From an uncultured Porphyromonas sp. (GTDB lineage: Bacteria; Bacteroidota; Bacteroidia; Bacteroidales; Porphyromonadaceae), in NCBI GenBank assembly GCA_900554935.1, contig USJF01000101.1, positions 1 through 5,048 on the forward strand: 5,048 bases of DNA, in the 5' to 3' direction. Of this stretch, positions 1-5,048 are shown piece by piece (position 1 is the first letter of the stretch; every line of letters begins with the position of its first letter). The position numbers and the translations under genes were made by a program. The notes below the pieces were generated by a model. The model was not told the DNA's origin. It ran no database searches and saw only the letters and a program-made list of their open reading frames with translations.

Positions 1-696
1 ACAGTACGTCGATTGCCCAAGTGGATCTCTGGCCCCGACCCTCGTATCGAGCTCTCAGCCCTCGCCGATATCGGTACGATTGGCACAGATGAGACACTAC
101 AATTCCAGACCCTCCTTGCCCAATACCCCGACGCCAAGCAGATCACCTTCGCACACTATATGGGGCACCCATACTACCGTGTAGAGGAGGGCGACCGCTC
201 ATCCACCTATCTGGTGCCTAATGGTAGTGGCATCGCCCCAATGGTACTGAGCGAAGAGGAGGTACTCAGCTATCTGCAAGGTCTAGACCTTGGGATAGAG
301 GTAAAGGAATCGCGAGTGATGGACCACTACGATGGCTACTATCTCCCCCAACCACGAGAAAAAGAGTCGCTACCACTGCCCGTAGTAGAAGTGACCACAA
401 CCGAAGGCACTACCCTCTATGTCGCTTTGAAGGCACCGACCGTGACCGTACAGAATCGCGCCACCCGGCTCAATGATATAGTCTACCACAAGCTCCACTC
501 CTATAAGTACCTCTGGGCCTACCACCATCCTACCCTTCGGATCTGTGTGATGTACTTCCTACTTACCGGAGGCCTAGTTGTGAGCGTCACCGGTATGGTA
601 ATCGCTTGGCGTGCCCTAAAACGCTCCTTCAAAAGTCGCAGCAGGAAGCGCAAAAAACAACAACCAAAGCGTCCCCGACTAGAACCGAAACAATAG
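1..696 (+). CDS. PepSY-domain membrane protein, C-terminal part (5' end outside window)
   Basis: The reading frame is open from base 1 to the TAG at 694-696, so the true start lies left of the window; the TTG at 13 is internal. About 231 residues are visible. A PepSY-like stretch lies near residues 48-95 (a GHPYYRV strand, then acidic SEEEVLSYL). It is followed by a segment ending in LPLPVVEV and TTLYVAL that resembles the second periplasmic PepSY repeat of PepSY-associated TM proteins. A histidine-rich junction (His 163, 166, 175, 176) leads into one hydrophobic helix at about 179-203, then a very basic tail of about 28 residues, which by the positive-inside rule faces the cytoplasm. Some family members reduce siderophore-bound iron in the inner membrane using helix-border histidines, but most Bacteroidota members are uncharacterised. 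The substrate here is unknown. Its third codon positions are C-rich, unlike the two genes downstream. The family call is fairly secure; the function is not. Confidence 0.75.
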   Translation, partial: TVRRLPKWISGPDPRIELSALADIGTIGTDETLQFQTLLAQYPDAKQITFAHYMGHPYYRVEEGDRSSTYLVPNGSGIAPMVLSEEEVLSYLQGLDLGIEVKESRVMDHYDGYYLPQPREKESLPLPVVEVTTTEGTTLYVALKAPTVTVQNRATRLNDIVYHKLHSYKYLWAYHHPTLRICVMYFLLTGGLVVSVTGMVIAWRALKRSFKSRSRKRKKQQPKRPRLEPKQ

Positions 697-748
697 TAAA
701 AAGAGGACTGATGAGACCTCCCTAACCTCTTGATGTATAGAGCTGTAT

Positions 749-787
749 CTAGGCGATCACGGAGTTACAAACTCCGTGATCGCTTAG
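749..787. repeat. Long near-perfect inverted repeat (hairpin)
   Basis: Bases 753-766 (GCGATCACGGAGTT) are the exact reverse complement of 770-783, separated by only 3 nt (ACA, 767-769). The pairing continues outward through one G-T wobble (752/784) and three more pairs (749-751 with 785-787), giving an 18-bp stem. The left arm carries the repeat core of the neighbouring array in inverted orientation, and the right arm runs straight into the first tandem unit. Candidate roles are a terminator or processing hairpin for the PepSY transcript, a protein-binding dyad, or one end of a small repetitive palindromic element. The usual T-run of an intrinsic terminator is replaced by TTAGTTT. Confidence 0.85.
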
Positions 788-890
788 TTTGTAACTCATC
801 GTTTACTTAGTTTGTAACTCATCGTTTACTCAGTTTGTAACTCATCGTTTACTCAGTTTGTAACTCCGTGGTCGCTCAGTTTGTAACTCG
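784..890. repeat. Tandem array of 23-bp units with core AGTTTGTAACTC
   Basis: Four full units lie end to end at 784-806, 807-829, 830-852 and 853-875, with a fifth partial copy at 876-890. Each begins TTAG or TCAG and contains AGTTTGTAACTC. Units 1-3 continue with ATCGTTTAC and are nearly identical, differing only at the second base. Unit 4 continues with CGTGGTCGC, close to the CGTGATCGC of the adjacent hairpin. Every core contains a small dyad, AGTT-TGT-AACT, so the array is a row of short palindromes spaced a little over two helical turns apart. This geometry suits binding of a repeated protein, but replication slippage of an intergenic repeat element would also explain it. Function unknown. 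Confidence 0.9.
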
Positions 891-957
891 CCAATTGATT
901 TCTTACGTAGTTGAATTTCAGTGGGTTATGGGGGTGGCGAATGGGCTATTTTGTTGG

Positions 958-991
958 CTTGAAGGAAATAGTTTTATTTTACCTATCTTTG
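958..991 (+). promoter_or_regulatory. Bacteroidota-type promoter for the pfkA-malQ unit
   Basis: TATCTTTG at 984-991 fits the Bacteroidota -7 consensus TAnnTTTG exactly. Upstream, CTTG at 958-961 is a partial match to the -33 TTTG/TTG element with a 22-bp spacer, slightly longer than usual. Transcription would start near 995-999, leaving a leader of about 35-39 nt. The leader is A/T-rich with no convincing Shine-Dalgarno sequence near the ATG, as is usual in this phylum. The -7 match is good and the -33 match is weak. Confidence 0.6.
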
Positions 992-1033
992 TAAGGGGAA
1001 GGGAGTAAAATATCCATTGAAATAATTGCAACC

Positions 1034-2113
1034 ATGACACCAAAGAGAATTGGGATCCTCTCCTCTGGAGGCGACGCCCCTGGTATCAATGCTACTATCC
1101 GTGCGGTGGCTAAGACGGCTATTCATGCACACGGTATGGAGGTACTGGGATTTATGGGCGGTTTTACCGGTATCACTACGAAGAATTTTATTGAGCTGAA
1201 TATGATGAATCTCTCTAGCCTGCTCAGCATGGGGGGGACGATCCTTGGCTCGAGCCGAGATAAGGCTTTTCGCAAAGCTCTACTGAAGCAAGATGAGTCG
1301 GTAGCGGAGCTGAAGAAGGCTTGGAAGGAGTTGGGGCTAGATGCGATTGTCTGCATTGGTGGTAATGGTACGCAAAAGACGGCATCGGTGGTTTCGGACT
1401 TGGGGTTTAATGTGATTGGGGTACCGAAGACGATTGATAATGATATTTACGGTACTGATATTACGTTTGGCTTTGACACTGCTGTGGGCATTGCTACGGA
1501 GCTAATCGACCGTATCCATAGCACTGCTCAGAGCCACAATCGGGTGATTGTGGTGGAGGTGATGGGTCACGAGGCGGGATGGATTGCGCTTCACTCTGGT
1601 ATGGCGAGTGGGGCGGATGTGATCTTATTGCCGGAGCTGGGATGTGACATGGAGATTGTGAAGGCGACGATCCGTAGGCGGTATGAGGAGGGTAAGAACT
1701 ATGCGATTATTGTGGTGGCTGAGGGGCTGGTCTTTGACGAGCAAAAGGCTCAGCCTGAGGCGGAGCGAGAGTCGGCGGGGCGCTATCTCTCTCGGAAGCT
1801 ACGGGAGGAGGCGGATATTGATAGTCGGGAGACGATCCTTGGCTATGTGCAGCGGGGTGGTGCGCCCTCTTCTTTCGACCGCAACCTGTGCACTAAGCTG
1901 GGAGGGCACGCTTCGCAATTGATTGCTGATGGGGTCTTTGGGGTGATGGTAAGTATGCGCGGGGGCAAGGTGACGCATGTGCCACTCTCTATGGTGAAGG
2001 ATAAGCTGAAGTTGGTTCAGGCGAATGACCCTCTGGTGGTTGAGGGGCGTAGGATGGATATCTCTTTTGGTGTGGACTTCTCTAAGCTACGACTTACTAC
2101 GGTGGGTAAGTAG
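1034..2113 (+). CDS. pfkA: 6-phosphofructokinase, group III-like (probably ATP-dependent)
   Basis: Phosphorylates fructose 6-phosphate to fructose 1,6-bisphosphate, the committing step of glycolysis, in the cytoplasm. The 359 residues cover the whole PFKA family fold. Visible motifs are the nucleotide loop SGGDAPGIN (11-19), GGNGT (109-113), the catalytic loop PKTIDND (131-137, Asp135 as base), HNRVIVVEVMGHEAG (168-182, Arg170 and the MGH sugar-phosphate loop), VAEG (228-231) and SRETILGYVQRGG (264-276). Gly112 after Asn111 matches the residue that favours ATP over pyrophosphate, while Lys132 (Gly in E. coli PfkA) is typical of mixed or PPi-type enzymes. Together they suggest the group III subfamily. 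Asn111 replaces the usual magnesium-binding Asp, and Tyr271 sits where E. coli has a sugar-binding His. The ATG at 1034 is preferred because the nucleotide loop begins at the usual distance from it. malQ follows after 29 bp, so co-transcription is likely. The family is secure; the phosphate donor is inferred. Confidence 0.93.
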   Translation: MTPKRIGILSSGGDAPGINATIRAVAKTAIHAHGMEVLGFMGGFTGITTKNFIELNMMNLSSLLSMGGTILGSSRDKAFRKALLKQDESVAELKKAWKELGLDAIVCIGGNGTQKTASVVSDLGFNVIGVPKTIDNDIYGTDITFGFDTAVGIATELIDRIHSTAQSHNRVIVVEVMGHEAGWIALHSGMASGADVILLPELGCDMEIVKATIRRRYEEGKNYAIIVVAEGLVFDEQKAQPEAERESAGRYLSRKLREEADIDSRETILGYVQRGGAPSSFDRNLCTKLGGHASQLIADGVFGVMVSMRGGKVTHVPLSMVKDKLKLVQANDPLVVEGRRMDISFGVDFSKLRLTTVGK

Positions 2114-2142
2114 TCTCTTTTTTCGCTCAATAGATATAGGAT

Positions 2143-4503
2143 ATGCCGGAGATTAGCTTTGTATTGCCCTATTATCTGGCCGACCCGATAGCGCAGATCT
2201 TCTGGGTGGGGACGATTAATGGGGTGTCTGCGGAGAGGGAGCTTCTGCCTGATGCTGGGCGTGCCTCTTGGAGACTGCTACTGGAGCTGGAGGAGATGCC
2301 GTCGGTGGAGCTTTGCTATCACTATTGTATTGTACGGGAGGGGCTACTGCAGAGGGTGGAGCCACCGAGCTCGCCTCATAGCCTTCGGCTCTCTATTGAG
2401 GGGAAGGGTAGGGCTGTGGTGCAGGACTATTGGATGGAGGCGTCGCCGTGGCATCGCTATTCGGAGGAGCCTTTGGCGCATCTGCTAGGGGAGCGAAATC
2501 TAAGGCAGTATTGGATGCCTTCGTTCTCTACCACTTCGAGGGAGGCGTTCTTGATTCCAATGGATAAGGCATATGAGGGGGAGCTCCTTTTGGTGGGTGC
2601 CGATCCTTCTATTGGGGGGTGGAATGTGGAGGAGGGGTTGCCGCTGACTCTTTGTCGGCACGGCTATCTATTGCAATTTCCCAAGAGGATTGAGACGGAG
2701 TATAAGTTGGTCTTGAGGCGGCCCGATGGGGAGGTGTTTTGGGAAAGGGGAGGGAATCGATATTACCGACCTTCGGAGGCGGAATGCTTTAAGCTCAGTC
2801 CGCTTCCTCAGCCTACCTTTGAAGGTGTCCCAAGGGAGGAGCCTTTGCCCCGTACTTTAACTGGGACGGCGGTGCCTCTCTTTTCGCTACGAGGTAAGGC
2901 GACGCAGGGGATTGGCGACTTTTCGGCAGCGATTGAGCTACTTGATTGGATGCAGGAGCGGGGGCAATCGGTATTGCAGCTTTTGCCGATTTACGATACT
3001 ACATTTAGCGGTACGGAGCGGGATTCTTACCCTTATAGTGCGATAACTACTTATGGGTTACATCCTATCTATATGGATTTGCGGGGGCTACCAGGCTATC
3101 AGACTGCTTCGGAGCGACCATTGTGGGAGCACAAGGCTAGGCTTCTGGATGCCCAGGATGCGGTGGACTATGTGGCGGTGTCGCGATTTAAGTGGGAGGT
3201 AATCGAATTGCTCTTTGATCGCTGGGCTCTGCAGCAACGGAGTGGGGGGTATCTGAAGTTTGTAGAGGAGGAGCGGTCGCAATTACTTCCCTATGCGCTC
3301 TTTTGTGCGGTACGGGACCTTTATCCGGAGCGTAGCGTGGCGCAGTATCCACCTTATGAGGAGGTGCTGGCGGCGTGGCAGAAGGGCAAGAGCTATCGTG
3401 GGCGTCAGCTGGAGCGGTCGGTGGAGAAGTATCAATTTGCCCAATACTATCTTTATAGGCAATTGAGCGCTCTGCGAGACGAAGCACATAAGCGGGGAAT
3501 TATCATCAAGGGGGATCTGCCGATTGGGGTGTCGCGTGATAGTGTGGATGTTTGGGTGGCACCGCATCTCTTTTGCCTAGATAAGGAGGCGGGGTCACCG
3601 CCAGATGCCTTCTCGGCTACAGGGCAGGATTGGGGTTTCCCTACCTATCATTGGGAGGCGATGGCACGTGATGGCTATCAGTGGTGGCGGCAAAGGTTGA
3701 AGACGATGTCTCGGCACTTCGATGCCCTTAGGATCGATCATATCCTCGGCTTCTTCCGCATTTGGAGCATCCCAGTAGGGAGTGGCGATGCGGCTACTGG
3801 CTGGTATGTGCCGGCTAAGGGTTATGCTGGGGAGCGAGTGCATGGGCTGGAGACTTTCTTTAATATGGACGAAGGGGGAAAGTATCATCCACCACTAGAG
3901 CCGGCAAGTTGCCAGGGTTTTGACGCCCTCTTGGAAGATGATCAGCAACGGCTACTGGGACTCTCGTACGATTACTATTATAAGGATAATGATGCGCTAT
4001 GGACCGCTACCGCCTTGGAGCGTCTCACCAGTATTCTTTCAGCCAGCGATCTATTGCTTTGTGCCGAAGACCTTGGGGTGTTGCCCCAAAGTATCCATGA
4101 AGTTCTGAGGGGGCTTGAAATCATTTCGCTAGAGGTATTGAGGATGCCGAAGCTACTTGGTCGTGCTTTTGTGGAGCCAGAGGATATCCCTCCGCTATCG
4201 CTGGTCACCACCTCAACACACGATATGCCATCGCTACGAGGATGGTGGCACACACTCACCAAGAAGGGGCGGGAGGCGTTGGCGGAGAGCTACCACTTTG
4301 AAGAGGATATCTCGCCCCGTGGATTGGTGAATGCATTACTTCAGTCGCCCCGCTCTCTCCTACTCGTTCTCCCGCTACAGGATTGGTTTGTCCTCACTGG
4401 CTTTGGGTCGGAGGTACCACCCGAAGCAGAGCAGATCAATATCCCGCAAGACCCACACCACGTCTGGAACTACCGTCTTCCCAAAGGCTACCTTGCCGAT
4501 TAA
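2143..4503 (+). CDS. malQ: 4-alpha-glucanotransferase (amylomaltase, GH77) with CBM20-like N-terminus
   Basis: Transfers alpha-1,4-glucan segments between maltodextrins and releases glucose; it acts in the cytoplasm in maltose, starch or glycogen use. No signal peptide is visible. Of 786 residues, about 1-100 form a degenerate CBM20-like module, and about 133-215 a clearer one (LLLVGADPSIGGWNVEEG at 148-165). The GH77 barrel runs from about 240 to 780. It holds SYPYSA (295-300), IKGDLPIGVSRDSVDVW (455-471), the nucleophile Asp532 in RIDHILGFFRIW, the acid/base Glu642 in AEDLG, and the stabilising Asp694 in STHDM. All three catalytic acids are present, so the enzyme should be active. The two CBM20-like modules plus QDWGFPTYHW (495-504) mark the DPE2-like branch. 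It is shorter than the Bacteroides proteins I recall (about 890 residues), with a short stretch between 545 and 608 and an early C-terminus. The ATG at 2143 lies 29 bp after pfkA with no good ribosome site. Its stop overlaps that of the opposing gene. Confidence 0.95.
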   Translation: MPEISFVLPYYLADPIAQIFWVGTINGVSAERELLPDAGRASWRLLLELEEMPSVELCYHYCIVREGLLQRVEPPSSPHSLRLSIEGKGRAVVQDYWMEASPWHRYSEEPLAHLLGERNLRQYWMPSFSTTSREAFLIPMDKAYEGELLLVGADPSIGGWNVEEGLPLTLCRHGYLLQFPKRIETEYKLVLRRPDGEVFWERGGNRYYRPSEAECFKLSPLPQPTFEGVPREEPLPRTLTGTAVPLFSLRGKATQGIGDFSAAIELLDWMQERGQSVLQLLPIYDTTFSGTERDSYPYSAITTYGLHPIYMDLRGLPGYQTASERPLWEHKARLLDAQDAVDYVAVSRFKWEVIELLFDRWALQQRSGGYLKFVEEERSQLLPYALFCAVRDLYPERSVAQYPPYEEVLAAWQKGKSYRGRQLERSVEKYQFAQYYLYRQLSALRDEAHKRGIIIKGDLPIGVSRDSVDVWVAPHLFCLDKEAGSPPDAFSATGQDWGFPTYHWEAMARDGYQWWRQRLKTMSRHFDALRIDHILGFFRIWSIPVGSGDAATGWYVPAKGYAGERVHGLETFFNMDEGGKYHPPLEPASCQGFDALLEDDQQRLLGLSYDYYYKDNDALWTATALERLTSILSASDLLLCAEDLGVLPQSIHEVLRGLEIISLEVLRMPKLLGRAFVEPEDIPPLSLVTTSTHDMPSLRGWWHTLTKKGREALAESYHFEEDISPRGLVNALLQSPRSLLLVLPLQDWFVLTGFGSEVPPEAEQINIPQDPHHVWNYRLPKGYLAD
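4500..4503. other. Overlapping stop codons of convergent malQ and copA
   Basis: The palindrome TTAA serves both strands: malQ ends with TAA at 4501-4503 and the ATPase gene ends with TAA read from 4502 to 4500. There is no intergenic DNA in which a shared bidirectional terminator could sit, so each transcript must run into the other gene in antisense or end inside its own coding sequence. Confidence 0.9.
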
Positions 4504-5048
4504 TACCTAAGGCGAAGGCTATTGAGCACCACGGTAACAGAGCTGAAAGCCATCACGGCGGCAGCTATCATCGGGCTAACAAAGAGGGTAGGGTAGAACA
4601 GGCCAGCCGCTATTGGTACTGCCAGCATATTGTAGAAGAAAGCCCAGAAGAAGTTTTGGTGTATAATCCTACTGCTTCGCTTGGAGAGAGCGATCGCCTG
4701 CTCAAGGGCAAAGGGCGAACCCGAGACGACGGTGAGCTGTGCCACCTCAGTAGCAATATCGCTACCACTGGCAATGGCGATGCTGAGGTCGGCAGTTGCC
4801 AAAGCGGGTGAGTCGTTGATACCATCTCCCACCATTGCTACCACCTTTCCATCCGCCTGAAGTTGCTCTATGTAGGCCTTTTTATCAAGGGGCGAAAGCT
4901 CCCCTTTGGCTTTTTCAATGCCTGCAATCTTAGCAAAAGCCTCTACCCGACCGGTTTGGTCACCCGATAGCAGATGGACCGTCACCCCATGGCGGGTGGC
5001 GAGCTGAGCCATCGCTTCTGGCACCTCTTCCCGTATCTCATCCTCAAT
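4500..5048 (-). CDS. copA: Copper-exporting P1B-type ATPase, C-terminal part (5' end outside window)
   Basis: Pumps Cu(I) out of the cytoplasm across the inner membrane at the cost of ATP. The minus-strand frame is open to the right edge, so the start is beyond it; the GTG at 5024-5022 is internal. The 182 visible residues (numbered from the edge) include the end of the P-domain with LLSGDQT (26-32), an LSPLDKK segment (51-57), and the hinge motif MVGDGINDSPALA (72-84). Two final membrane helices follow: one with FYNMLAVP (138-145), the other with MAFSSV (166-171). Tyr-Asn in the seventh helix and Met with Ser-Ser in the eighth are the ion-binding signature of the P1B-1 (Cu+/Ag+) class. The phosphorylation site DKTGT, the CPC helix and any heavy-metal-binding domain lie outside the window. 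The C-terminus right after NSLRLRY is normal for the family. It converges on malQ with overlapping stop codons, and no terminator is visible between them. Confidence 0.9.
   Translation of the reverse strand: MEDEIREEVPEAMAQLATRHGVTVHLLSGDQTGRVEAFAKIAGIEKAKGELSPLDKKAYIEQLQADGKVVAMVGDGINDSPALATADLSIAIASGSDIATEVAQLTVVSGSPFALEQAIALSKRSSRIIHQNFFWAFFYNMLAVPIAAGLFYPTLFVSPMIAAAVMAFSSVTVVLNSLRLRY

Larger units (their letters stand above)
697..1033. other. Non-coding gap with hairpin, tandem repeats and promoter
   Basis: These 337 bases between the PepSY gene and the kinase gene hold no credible reading frame. In order they contain a weak 6-bp stem (701-706 with 726-731, loop 19 nt) too poor to call a terminator, a strong hairpin at 749-787, a 23-bp tandem array at 784-890, an A/T-rich stretch, a promoter-like sequence at 958-991 and a leader of roughly 35-40 nt before the kinase ATG. 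No tRNA fold, riboswitch core or insertion-sequence end was recognised. The hairpin could help end transcription of the PepSY gene, but no proper T-tract follows it. Confidence 0.7.

Noticed and set aside
784..890. CRISPR array
   Set aside because: The units abut with a constant 23-bp period and the linkers are repeated rather than unique, so there are no spacers; no cas gene is seen.
1358..1372. Kinase inactivated by the Asp-to-Asn change in GGNGT
   Set aside because: All other catalytic and sugar-binding motifs are intact and the frame is full length; similar motifs are remembered in the group III family, so an inactive enzyme or pseudogene is unlikely.
2114..2142. Terminator between pfkA and malQ
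   Set aside because: There is a short T-run at 2118-2123 but no stem before it, so it does not meet the pattern of an intrinsic terminator.
3088..3888. Several minus-strand reading frames of 64-99 codons inside malQ
   Set aside because: They are antisense to a conserved GH77 domain, overlap each other and show no recognisable domain; they are by-products of the codon bias of malQ.
4383..4811. 142-codon plus-strand reading frame
   Set aside because: It overlaps the end of malQ and lies antisense to the well-conserved copper ATPase; its translation resembles no family.
4956..4969. GDQT in place of the usual TGDN of P-type ATPases as a sign of a defect
   Set aside because: This position varies in P1B pumps (for example SGDR forms in plant copper ATPases), and the rest of the P-domain and both metal-binding helices are intact.

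Overview
The window reads as a piece of a Bacteroidota chromosome, most likely Porphyromonas or a close relative. The reasons are a 4-alpha-glucanotransferase with N-terminal CBM20-like modules (the form typical of that phylum), a -7 element of the TAnnTTTG type before the sugar-kinase gene, start codons without a Shine-Dalgarno sequence, and a PepSY-type membrane protein next door. The genus is an inference from overall style, not a proof.

Layout. Positions 1-696 (+) hold the C-terminal part of a PepSY-domain membrane protein that begins left of the window. Positions 697-1033 are non-coding and hold the most unusual DNA here: a near-perfect 39-bp hairpin followed directly by four 23-bp tandem units and a partial fifth. 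All are built on the core AGTTTGTAACTC, which appears inverted in the left arm of the hairpin. A Bacteroidota-type promoter lies at the right end of this gap. It would drive a two-gene unit: a group III-like 6-phosphofructokinase (1034-2113) and the glucanotransferase MalQ (2143-4503), 29 bp apart. From the right edge, on the minus strand, comes the C-terminal third or less of a P1B-type copper-exporting ATPase (5048-4500). It converges on malQ, and the two stop codons overlap in the tetranucleotide TTAA.

How the genes work together. MalQ disproportionates maltodextrins or glycogen-derived glucans, releasing glucose and longer chains for phosphorylase. Phosphofructokinase commits the resulting hexose phosphate to glycolysis. 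Placing the two in one unit makes sense for an organism that stores or scavenges alpha-glucan. The PepSY protein and the copper pump have no evident link to this unit.

I see no complete undescribed system. The points most worth a second look are the hairpin-plus-iteron-like array upstream of the kinase gene, the GGNGT/PKTIDND active-site combination in the kinase, a MalQ that looks shortened within and after its GH77 domain, the TTAA stop overlap, and a marked change in third-codon-position composition along malQ.
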